Below, piece by piece: positions 1 to 10,500 of a stretch of 64,000 bases of DNA. How positions within the stretch are numbered: position 1 is the stretch's first letter; each line of letters opens with the position of its first letter. The position numbers and the translations under genes were made by a program. Origin of the DNA: Bactrocera neohumeralis (lineage: Eukaryota; Arthropoda; Insecta; Diptera; Tephritidae); contig NW_026089624.1 in NCBI RefSeq assembly GCF_024586455.1, positions 17,761,341-17,825,340 of the forward strand. Direction: 5' to 3'. The notes beneath the pieces were generated by a model. That model searched no databases. It had not been told where the DNA came from and worked only from the letters and a program-made list of their open reading frames with translations.

Positions 1-598
1 TACATTTGGATTGATGATAATCTACAAGCCATTGTTGAGACGCCGTAAACTCTCAAACGATTTTTGTTTTTCTGAATGTTTTGTTTCACATAACTCAAGA
101 AGCTCACTACTTCCGGTCTTTGACCAAGTATCCTCTGGGTAGCCTAAGAACATCCGTTCGAAGGCGAGCTAAAGTGAGAAGGCGAAACATCCCCTACATA
201 GGGTTGTGCGCTGGGTTTGGGACCCGCCACGTAAAAAACACCCCAGTGAATAGATATAACCAGTCTCGAATGAGAGACCTCCCTTTTGATGACGACCATG
301 GCAAACAAAATAAGGACTACGATATAAGGGCATGCACCGGTATGTCCGGACCCTTAATTGGGAAGGTGCCGCTGCCCAGCTGGTTGATGTCCTCGCAAAA
401 ATAAAGGCTGACATCACCGCGTCCAAGAAATGCGATGGACGGGACAAGGACAGAGACGAGTAGGTCCTTGTGACATTTACTACAGTGGCCATATAAAGGA
501 GCGCAAGCTTGGTGTTGGATTCGTGGTGGGAGAGAGACTCCGTCGCCGAGTACTATCATTCACTCCGGTGAATGAACGTCACTCCGGTGAATGAACGT

Positions 599-1571
599 CT
601 AGCCACAATCCGCATCAAAGCGAGGTTCTTCAACATATCGCTGATTTGCGCAAACGCCCACGGAAGAGAAGGACGATGTGACCAAAGATGCCTTCAATGA
701 GCGCTTGGAGCGCGCTTATGAGAGCTGCCCCCACCACGATGTCAAATCGTGCTTGGCGACTTTAACGCCAGGGTGGGCAAAGAAGGTATATTTGGCACTA
801 CGGTCGGTAAATTCAGACTTCACAATGAAACATTCCCAAATGGGTTGAGGCTGATTGACTTCGCCGGGGCCCGAAATATGCTTATCTGTAGTACTAGATT
901 CCAGCATAAGAAGATTCATCAAGCTACCTGGCTGTCTCCGGATCGAAAAACTACCAACCAGATCGATCATGTTGTGATAGACGGAAGACACGTCTCCAGT
1001 GTTTTAGATGTGAGTGCGCTCCGAGGTCCTAACAACGACTCGGACCACTATCTTGTTGCAGCAAAGATTCGCACCCGCCTCTGTGCAGCAAAAAACGCAC
1101 GCCACCAAACAAAAGGAAGGTTCGACATCGAGAAGCTGCAATCACAACAGCCAGCGGAACGATTTTCTACTCGGCTTGCACACCTGCTCTTTGAGAGCAC
1201 TCGTCAACAACTCGGTATAAGGGAACTGTGGGACGGTATTTCAAATTCCTTACGTACAGCTGCAACCGAAGCCTTTGGTTTTCGGAAAGTGCAAAAGAAC
1301 AGCTGGTACGACGAGGAGTGCCGTGTCACAGCGGGGGAAAACAGGCTGCCTACCTCGCAACGTTACGATCGACCACAACACATCCGGGATGGGACAGATA
1401 CCGAGAGTTGAAGAGGGAAGCGAGACGTATTTGCATACAGACAAGGAAAGAGGCCGAAATGCGTGAGTACGAAGAGCTTGATAAGCTGGCCGACAAGGGT
1501 AATGCTCGAAAATTCTACGAAAAAGTGCTGCGGCTTACAGAAGGTTTCAAGACCGGAGCATACTCTTGTTG
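599..1571 (+). pseudogene. RTE apurinic-like endonuclease domain remnant
   Basis: The EEP-family endonuclease (it nicks target DNA to prime reverse transcription) is recognised from 'LGDFNARVG' near 751 and 'NDSDHYLVAAKIRTRL' near 1033-1080, which hold the late catalytic Asp/His residues of the family. The downstream linker ('FRKVQKNSWYDEECR', then 'REYEELDKLADKGNARKFYE') precedes the RT. At least two frame changes (near 745 and near 1310) and a stop at 1570 break the frame. Insect annotations often call this sequence 'craniofacial development protein 2-like', which is itself RTE-derived. It is not a host gene. Confidence 0.8.
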
Positions 1572-1717
1572 AACCCACAAAGTTGATTTAGTCACCGATG
1601 CCCAGAGCATACTTAAATTATGGAGGGAACACTTCTCCAGCCTGCTGAATGGCAGTGAATGCACAACGCCAGGAGAGGGCGAATCGATGACGATGGAGCA
1701 GACGTTCCATTACCCGA

Positions 1718-2786
1718 CCATGAAGAAGTTCGAATAGCAATTACCCGCCTGAAGAACAACAAAGCGGCGGGGGCCGATGGATTGCCGGAGGAGCTGCCTT
1801 TATGCCGCGATGTCTGAATTTGGCATCCCCGCAAAACTAATACGGCTGTGTAAACTGACGTTGAGTAACAGTAAAAGCTCCGTTAGGATCGGGAAGGACC
1901 TCTCCGAACAGTTTGATACCAAAAGGGGTTTCAGAAAAGGCGACTCCCTATCGCGCGACTTCTTCAACCTGCTTCTGGAGAAAATAGTTCGAGCTGCAGA
2001 ACTAAATAGAGAAGGTACCATCTTCTATAAGAGTGTACAGCCACTGGCGTATGCCGACGATATTGATATCATCGTCCTCAATACCCACGACGTTAGTTCT
2101 GCTTTCTCCAGGCTGGACAAGGAAGCACAGAAAATGGGTCTGGCAGTGAACGAGGGCAAGACCAAATATCTCCTGTCATCAAACAAACAGTCGTCGCACT
2201 CGCGACTTGGCTCTCACGTCTCTGCTGACAGTCATAACTTTGAAGTTGTAGATAATTTTGTCTATCTAGGAACCAGCGTAAACACCACCAACAATGTCAG
2301 CCTAGAAATCCAACGCAGGATTGCTCTTGCCAACAGGTGCTATTTCGGACTGAATAGGCAATTGAAAAGTAAAGTCCTCTCTCGACAAACAAAAGCTAAA
2401 CTCTATAAGTCGCTCATAATTCCCGTCCTACTATATGGTGCAGAAGCTTGGGCGATGACAACAACCGATGAGTCGACGTTACGAGTTTTCGAGAGAAAAA
2501 TTCTGGATGGAACGATGAGCTGTACAAGATATACGACGACATTGACATAGTTCAGCGAATTAAAAGACAGCGGCTCCGCTGGCTAGGTCATGTTGTCCGG
2601 ATGGATGAAAACACTCCATCTCTGAAAGTATTCGACGCAGTACCCGCCAGGGGAAGCAGAGGAAGAGGAAGACCTCCACTCCGTTGGAAGGACCAAGTGG
2701 AGAAGGACCTGGCTTCGCTTGGAATATCCAATTGGCGCAACGTAGCGAATTGGCGCGCTGTTGTTAACTCGGCTATAATCGCGTAA
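1718..2786 (+). pseudogene. RTE reverse transcriptase remnant, copy A
   Basis: Contains 'TKRGFRKGDSLS', the catalytic 'YADDID' motif (near 2050) and the C-terminal 'LYKSLIIPVLLYGAEAW' segment, closing with 'SRGRGRPPLRWKDQVEKDLA' before a TAA at 2784. The palm region upstream of 'YAAMSEFG' is deleted and the frame shifts near 2505, where copy B carries extra sequence. RT would copy element RNA at the nicked target; this copy cannot encode a working enzyme. The deletion here and the deletion in copy B remove different parts. Confidence 0.85.
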
Positions 2787-2818
2787 GCGGTGTCTACGCC
2801 AATTAAGAAGAAGAAGAA

Positions 2819-3395
2819 GAATTGGATTTTGTTGACATGGACAACCTTCCGTTCTAACAAGATGGCGATATATGTCATACAGCCAATGAAACAATCAATT
2901 TATTAAAGTCTTATTGATGACATACGGCCCGTGTTGCTGTAAAAATTGGTAGAAAGTAGGGCCTTTCGGCTGGAATTTATCCGAGCCACCCGCCACGGTC
3001 ACTTGTATGACATAATTTTTCAAACATAACGGCATTCCCTCATGTTTATAATAAAGCGAAATTCTTGGTCATAAAAAAATTGCATGCGTTTTATTTTTTC
3101 TTAAAACCACAGGTTTAAAAATACACCTTTTATATTTATACATCGATTTCTCTACGAACTTCGCTGATTCCGCTTTAGCCTATATGAAACTAAATGATGA
3201 TAAAGATTCAGGATATTTTCTGTTGGGCTATTTCTATAATTTAATAAGAAAATAAAACAACAGGTAGAACAAACAACTAAATTGGATATAGAAAAAAAAA
3301 AACGTATGGGTGTAAAGTAGAAAGAGACGAAAATATAAAGTTAGCAAATTTGGGGCCACAAGTATCTGCTTGCAGTCATAATTTGAAGTCTTGAG
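2819..3395. other. AT-rich intergenic DNA, no gene seen
   Basis: Short poly-A/T runs and no open frame resembling a known protein. I see nothing assignable here. Confidence 0.5.
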
Positions 3396-3870
3396 GCCAT
3401 CATAAGTTTTAATGATATTAAATGGTATTCCTTCAGATGCAATTAATGTCTCTTCGGGTGTTCCTCAAGGTAGTCATCGTGGCCCGGTTCTGTTCTTTGT
3501 ATTTATGAACGATATCCCTTCTGTAATAGAGTACCCAAAATTTGTATTATGTGCCGACGACGTAAAGTTTTTTAAATCATATACTTCTATTGATGAAAGA
3601 TGATAGAAATGATTTGCCATTGAATCTCAAAAAAAGTAAATGATGTAGTTTTCCGTAGAACTGTATAACCCCCTCTTTATGTAAAACTATAGACTAGAGA
3701 AAGCTTTTAACTTTGTGATTTGAGAGTTACTGTGGAACTTAAACATAATTTTAGTCTTCATATTGATAAAATGATTTGAAAGCAAAAGGTGTATTTAGTT
3801 TTGTTAAACGCTGGTCTGAAGAATTTAGAAATCTGCATGATACAAAAACTATTTCTACAGCCTGGTTGGA
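3396..3870 (+). pseudogene. Jockey-type reverse transcriptase fragment
   Basis: A short frame reads 'VSSGVPQGSHRGPVLFF' followed by 'MNDIPSVI' and 'LCADDVKFF', the RT fingers/palm motifs of Jockey-like non-LTR elements, with CADD in place of YADD. Similarity continues brokenly downstream ('VFSFVKRWSEEF') with many stops. It is an old 5'- and 3'-truncated fragment. Confidence 0.7.
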
Positions 3871-5359
3871 ATAAGTTGTAGTTTTTTTTCTCTTGTCTGA
3901 AGTTTTAATTACAATCCCGGATTACGCCCCTAACTAACGGTTGGAAATCGTTCGGCTATTAAAAAAATTGGGACAGTGTTTTATACAAATTGGGTTTTAC
4001 AAAACGGACTCGAAATTTTATATACACACCCCACACCCTATCCCATTATTGATATATGATCCAAGTTTTTTTTATTATATTTAATATTTGCCTATACTAC
4101 ACACCTACCATATGTACTAGCTCAATGTGACATTTGTAGGAAGGGAAATAAAATTTCGTTAGATATGAACTTTTCGAGTGAGTCGTATATGTGTGCAACA
4201 AACTAGCAAAATAAGAAGTTATTTTAATCAAAAATAGTCTCAAATTAATTTTTCTTTATCTATGTTTACTTTTACTTATCTAAACTTACAACGAGGTTAC
4301 GTACAAACAAAGTACACTTATTTCGTTTAAATATTTTGTAGCAACGTCCAGTGATTAAAAAACTTAAAGTTACATAATATGTGTGTATTTAAGGTGTTCA
4401 TAAATATATATGTACATATAGTCGTATGTATACATAACTTTTTGTTAATAAGACTAGACAATCCATTCTCCTGACATGGGTAAGTTATTGTCGGATATGT
4501 CTAGCAAGAACTTGGTCGGATTTTGGAAAATGAAACAGCGTTTTATCATCTGTTCTTATATCTAAAGCTTAGTATCCAGCTCTCAAGAAATGTAAAAACT
4601 TCATATAAAAACGCTTAAGAAATGGTCAAGAAAATTTCCTGCGGTAAATTATCTTGTGCTAGTATGCAGCTCTAAAGAAATTTAGTACTAATTTTAAATA
4701 CATTTTTCAATAAAATGCGTATTTGGCAATCCTGGTTTTGCGAAGAAACAATTAATCAACAATTGTTTCTTGAAGGAAATTCAAAGTAATCGTTAAATTC
4801 ATTCTAAATTGGTTAAAATCATTATTATGAAGTATATTTCATTTTGAAATGTTGCATAAAACTCACCAATCATCAACAACATTTCTTAAATCGCAATGAA
4901 AATATTTATGTTATTACACACATACATGCATATTTTTTTTCTTGAGCAATTACTTAAGAGCGGGATACTAAGCTTAACATTTTCTAAAATACATACATAC
5001 ATGTATATACATATATGCTTTAACATAATAGCGTAATTATTTACCAGGAAATATGTATTATGTGTGGACATGTTTAAAGAACAATTTTTACGCATATTTA
5101 CCGCAGGCGATACGACGTAAGTAGTTATAAAGCAAAGCTAGCTACTACCATATATTTTGCTCCGATTGATAACAAAAGGATAGCAATGGGTAGGTGCCTT
5201 TTATATTTCGGGATTTGGCAATCATAGTGTTGCAATCTGGCAACTGACAACTTGATCGTAAAGTTTGATATTTTTGATGTTATATACACTCAGAGCGTTT
5301 TGACATACGACCGCTATTTGTGTTGTATACAATAACTTGAAATATTAATCTCAGCCCAA
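3871..5359. other. AT-rich intergenic DNA, no gene seen
   Basis: Low-complexity AT-rich sequence with short 'tacatacatacatg' microsatellites near 4985-5010. The longest open frame (minus strand, about 4886-5095) is translated low-complexity DNA with no recognisable motif. Confidence 0.5.
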
Positions 5360-5945
5360 AAATGGAATTAAGTCACTCTCATTTTCATGCACAAGGACCA
5401 GGGTTCATCAATGGTAAGGTGAATTCAATCGAGGTCGCAGTTCACTCCAAGACGAATTTTGTGAAGGTCGTCCAAAATCAGTTGCTGTTCCGGAAACTAT
5501 TGATTTTGTACGCAAAGTGATATTGCAAGATCGTCATGTGAGCTATCGTGGGATAGAGGCAACTATAGGCATTAGTGGGACTAGCCTACATTCAATATTG
5601 CACCGACATTTGACTATAAAAATATTTGTTCACGTTGGAGCCCACACAATTTGTCGATCGTTCAAAAAAACGCTCGTGTTTATTGGTCGAGAGAAGTGTT
5701 AAAATAACACTTAACAACTATAAAAATATTTGTTCACGTTGGAGCCCACACAATTTGTCGATCGTTCAAAAAAACGCTCGTGTTTATTGGTCGAGAGAAG
5801 TGTTAAAATAGTAACACGATGGAGATGCTTCGAAATACGTGAATCGTGGACTTACGCGAATGAGCAGTCGACTGTATGGGTGTTTTAAGATGAGCCGAAC
5901 ACAACTAAAGTTTTTCACACACGAAGCACTTCCAGGCAAATGATT
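5360..5945 (+). pseudogene. Mariner transposase remnant
   Basis: In shifting frames the sequence reads like the N-terminal DNA-binding half of a mariner transposase: 'EGRPKSVAVPETIDFVRKV', 'VSYRGIEATIGISGTSLHSI' and 'CSRWSPHNLS'. These correspond to the helix-turn-helix region and the 'L..RK.C.RWVPH' linker of the family. Stops and frameshifts run throughout, and an internal tandem duplication repeats the linker segment. No catalytic domain or terminal inverted repeats were recognised. Confidence 0.7.
5613..5810 (+). repeat. 104-bp tandem duplication inside a mariner remnant
   Basis: The block starting 'actataaaaatatttgttc' at 5613 repeats from 5717, and by eye the first about 94 bases match without difference to 'gttaaaata'. 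The near-identity inside an otherwise decayed element shows the duplication is much younger than the insertion. Confidence 0.9.
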
Positions 5946-7008
5946 GCTTGTTTTCTAGAACAACTAGACATATCCCTACAATATGTACTACGTAGTAAAA
6001 GATAATACTTTAAAGTGTATGTTTTGGAAATACTGCAAACTGAGTGGCAAAAGTGCTTCGAAAACTGATGCAAACGAATGCAAGAGTATATAGATTTTTA
6101 TAAAGAATATTCTGAAAAAACAATAAAGCGATTTTCTATGATTAATATTTGTTTTGTTCCCTAATACCGAAATTTAAAAGGCAATACACGTAATAACATA
6201 GGTATTATTTAACTGCTGCAAGCATTCAAAAGTTTGCGGCGAACTCATATTGTTTTTTGGTCCCAGTGTAAGAGGATTTTTATTGCTGCCTTAAGAGGAA
6301 AGGAATAAGAAAGTCTTAACATTTCGGAGGTTACTATGGTTTCCATTGCTAGTTTTCACGGCTTCAAAAAATTCTCTTGTTTAATTCAATAAAGTCTCTA
6401 GAATATTTTCCTAATTATTGATTTAAAGTTTTCTCCTCTTTGCTCGATATCAGCTGTATAGTCACTTACAACTTTAAATGCGTTTTTCTCGAAACTGTGT
6501 TTTCAAAGTCGCTTTCTGGCGAACTACTCAATAAGAATGAAATTAAACACAGATCTTGGAGACATATGTATATTAGAAGGTCTTGAATGAAGGATTTTTT
6601 TGTTGCCCTATTACAAGTATTTATAAAAAAAGTCGAAATTTTCCCAGAATTTAGATTTTTTTTATAAACGGCATTTTTTTGTGTTTCCTTCGCCTAATAC
6701 CAAGTTTATGGTCTTAGTTAAAACAATAATTTTTTTCTTTTTACTTTTGATGGTCCTGTAAGAAGTTCTGCTGTCAACACAACGAATCTTTGGAATAATA
6801 AAAAGTTCGAAAATAACATTGAAACTAGGCCGTTTTTGGCTCGAGGAAAACCATGTAACCTCTTAATACTATATTTCCTGAGTAGTGAAATTTCTTCACG
6901 GTTATTTAGAATCATTCTAATAGGAGAGTAATTATCAATAGGGTACACAATTCTCTTGATGCATACCTTTCAACAGATTTCAAGGTTTCAATCTCAACAC
7001 TACTATGT
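5946..7008. other. RhoGAP102A: Downstream flank, probable 3' UTR of the RhoGAP gene
   Basis: AT-rich non-coding DNA. Its right part, next to the minus-strand TAG at 7009-7011, should include the 3' UTR. No protein-like frame is seen; the minus-strand frame at 6718-6948 has no recognisable motif. Confidence 0.4.
6279..6284 (-). terminator. Candidate poly(A) signal AATAAA
   Basis: The plus strand reads tttatt, AATAAA on the gene strand, about 725 nt past the stop codon. It is the first canonical signal I found downstream; it is a weak prediction because the hexamer is common in AT-rich DNA. Confidence 0.25.
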
Positions 7009-7523
7009 CTATTTTTTTTCGCTGCCATATTTGGCACTCTTTATTAGTTCCTGTCGTTTATAAAGATTCGCGTTACTTGTTGTTGTTAAGGAAACTGTTG
7101 CATCTTGAATAGGCGATCGTTCCATTTCTTGCGATTGGAGCTGCTTCTGTTGATGCTGTTTATTAGTGTACACATTCTCAAAATCAGCGGTTTTCGACCG
7201 CAGTATCACGCCGCCAAAATTGGAAATGCTCGCTGGTGATTTATGTACAAGATTTTCTGTGTTCCTTCTAAGTAATGAATCGTATGTATTCGGGTTCGAA
7301 ATATCACCGATTGATTGTTTAAGGGACTCTTCCGGTTCGACAGAGGCGTATTGAGTCGGAGCTGTTAGTAATGCTTGTGTTGTAGACTGCAGTCGTAAAT
7401 AGTTTGGTCGATTATTATGAATTTGATGCTGTTTTCGTTCCTGCACTATCTGAACTGGTCGATAATCATTTGTGGATCTTTCAATTTTGGTTGAAATGGA
7501 CAATGATCCGGCGATTGGAATAT
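7009..7523 (-). CDS. RhoGAP102A: RhoGAP gene, terminal coding exon 12
   Basis: A 515-nt exon after 'taaatattcaag', two bases completing a Tyr codon, then an open frame to TAG at 7009-7011; residues 1465-1635. It reads 'IPIAGSLSISTKIERSTNDY', a Gln-rich middle ('NKQHQQKQLQSQEMERS') and ends 'LIKSAKYGSEKK'. The in-phase continuation into a single stop with no competing donor supports it as the last exon. Confidence 0.82.
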
Positions 7524-10500
7524 CTTGAATATTTACAAAAAGAGAAACCAGAATAAATAAAAAAATTAAATGTTTTTTCGGGAGAGTGAGTCATAAGTAA
7601 AAAATGTATTTTAAATAAATGTATTTTATTCGTATGTAGCCTCCAAAATATTTGCTTATCAAAATTGAGGTTATTGAAAACACACCGAGGGTATCAAAGT
7701 GTAAGGTGTCATATTAAGAGACGGTGCTCGCGATAATACTTATATTCTGAATGTTCGTAAAAAGCTGACATTATAAAAGCCTTGTATGTAGATATCTAAG
7801 AATTCTACGAAATCCATAAAGTTTTTCATTAAACATTTAAATTCATACTATTCGCAATTTCTGTTTCGACTCATTACTGACTTAAAAGGAGAAGAATATT
7901 TTTGACATTAAAGTACGGCTCGGAGACATACCTTCAAATAAATAGTACAAATATGATAAATAATTTAACATCTTATAAATTTACATGCACCTACTTACAT
8001 TGATGTACATGTTTCATTTCTTGGTTTTTTGTTGCTTTTTCAAGATACGAAATATCTGAATAATCGAAATGGTCCATTCGATGCGAGGACAAAGAATTCG
8101 ATACACCCGTAGTAATGTCATCCAAATCATACGCTATTTTTTCGTTCAGTATTGATTTTGTTTTTTTTTGCGGTGTGGTGCCTGTTAATTTTAAATGACC
8201 TGCCTGGGCACCAGGTACTTGAATTTGTAAGCTTGCTGATAAAATAGCTGCTTTACCTAATATATTTGGTGAAGATTGTCGTCGCTCCACCATGTCAGAG
8301 TTTGTAATATTACCCTTACGACCATTTTGCCGTAACTTTTGTGTCATAGAGTGACGACCTGAATGCATATTCGAGCTCCTATAAAAATATTAAAGTTAAC
8401 AACACAAATAATAAATTTAAATGAAGAATAAAATCAACATGAGATTACCGTTTTCCATCATCCGACCCATTTGTTGCTGCTTCTGTCAAACGACATGCAT
8501 CATTGTCATGCATGACAGACTCACGTGTGTACAGACGTTTCGCAATTGTATTCAAGGATGGCAACGTACTTGGACAAACACCTACCACACTGCCGACAAT
8601 AGAGGAAGATACATTGGAAGCAGAAGTTGTGGTCATTGGTGATAAGCTTTGCTCACTATTGTTTAACGAAGACCAAGAATTGCCTATATTACTATTATAA
8701 GCAAAAGTACAAAACAAAGATTAAGTTAGTTGTGGGACTCAAAAATTAGTTACGATATTTACATAAAAAAATTTCTTCTCACTAAACAATGAACATCACG
8801 TCATCGAAAAATATTTGAAGTATTTGTACACAATATATTGTAAATTAAATATTACAATATGAACTTAAGACACGTCCATAAGGTTATGAAACCTACATGC
8901 ATACAAAAAACACAGGAAACGAATTTTAAAATACTCAAAAACGTTCGATTTCACCGAAGGAATAAACCCCTTCACAATTAAAACAAAACACAATTCCATA
9001 AAGGAACTGAATTTTGATCGTTCAGTTTGTATGGTAGCTATATGCTATAGTGATCCGAAATGGCCAGATGCCACAAATGTGCTAATTTTTGGGGAAAAAC
9101 GTGTGCAAAATTTCAGATCGATATTTCAAACACTAAAGGACGAGTCCGCGCCTGTATGTATATACAGAATAAATCTAGTCATGTTATAATTACAACATTT
9201 TAAGGATTAAGAAAATGCAAATGTTAAGATCTTCTTCTTCTTAAATGGCGTAGACACCACTTACGCGATTATAGCCGAGTTAACAACAGCGCGCCAGTCG
9301 TTTCTTCTTTTCGCTACGTGGCGACAATTGGATATTCCAAGCGTAGCCAGGTCTTTCTCCACCTGGTCCTTCCAACGGAGTGGAGGTCTTCCTCTTCCTC
9401 TGCTTCCCCCGGTGGGTACTGCGTCGAATACTTTCAGAGCTGGAGTGTTTTCGTCCATTCGGACAATATGACCTAGCCAGCGTAGCCGCTGTCTTCTAAT
9501 TCGCTGAACTATGTAAATGTCGTCATATATCTCATACAGCTCATCGTTCAATCGAATGCGATATTCGCCATAAATCTTTCGTAGAACTTTTCTCTCAAAA
9601 ACTCGCAACGTCGACCCATCAGTTGTTGTCATCGTCCAAGACTCTGCACCACATAGCAGGACAGGAATTATGAGTGACTTATAGAGTTTAGTTTTCGTTC
9701 GTCGAGAGAGGACTTTGCTTCTCAATTGCCTACTCAGTCCGAACTAGCACCTATTGGCAAGAGTTATCCTGCGTTGGATTTCCAGGCTGACGTTGTTGGT
9801 GGTGTTTACGCTGATTCCAAGATAGACGAAATTATCTACAACTCGAATTATTTTCTCCAGCAGCAGGTTGAAAAAGTCGCACAATAAGGAGTCGCCTTGA
9901 CTGAAACCTCGTTTGGTATCGAAAGAATCGGAGGGGTCCTTCCCGATCCTGACGGAGCTTTTCGTGTTGCTCAACGTAAGTTTACACAGCCATATTAGTT
10001 TTGCGGGGATACCAAATTCAGACATCGCGGCATAAAGGCAGCTACTTTTCGTGCTGTCGAAAACAGCTTTGAAATCGACGAAGAGGTGGGGTGTGTCGAC
10101 TCTCCCTTCACGGGTCTTTTCCAAAATTTGGCGCATGGTGAATATCTGGTCGGTTATGGATTCTCCAAGTCTAAAGCCACACTGATAAGGTCCAATCAGT
10201 TTGTTGACGGTGGGCTTTAATCTTTCACACAATACGCTCGATAGCACTTTATATGCGATATAGAGGGGCTTATCCCACGGTAGTTGGCGCAGATTGTGGG
10301 GTCTCCCTTTTTATGGATTGGGCAGAGCACACTTAAATTCCAATCGGTGGGCCTGTTTTCGTCCGACCATATTTTACCATTGGCCCCCGACGCTTTGTTG
10401 TTCTTCAGGCGGGTAATTGCTATTCGAACTTCTTCATGGTCGGGCATTGTACGTTCACTGCCATTCAGCAGGCTGGAGAAGTGTTCCCTCCATAATCTAA

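Larger units (their letters stand above)
110..2818 (+). mobile_element. RTE-clade non-LTR retrotransposon, damaged copy A
   Basis: A GC-richer block with endonuclease then reverse transcriptase sequence, ending in a short (AAG)n tail near 2805-2818, as RTE elements end in simple repeats. It matches the minus-strand copy at 9231-11752 almost throughout, but runs further 5' (about 110-265), which looks like the 5' leader. Frames break several times and the region between the 'NNKAAGADG' motif (about 1760) and the 'YAAMSEFG' motif (about 1800) has lost several hundred bases of RT that copy B keeps. A 19-bp tandem duplication of 'cactccggtgaatgaacgt' lies at about 560-598. The 5' boundary is approximate and no target-site duplication was identified. 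Confidence 0.85.

Noticed and set aside
749..1411. A host 'craniofacial development protein 2-like' gene
   Set aside because: That label is commonly given to RTE endonuclease. The sequence is colinear with a second broken copy at 9231-11752 and is followed by RT.
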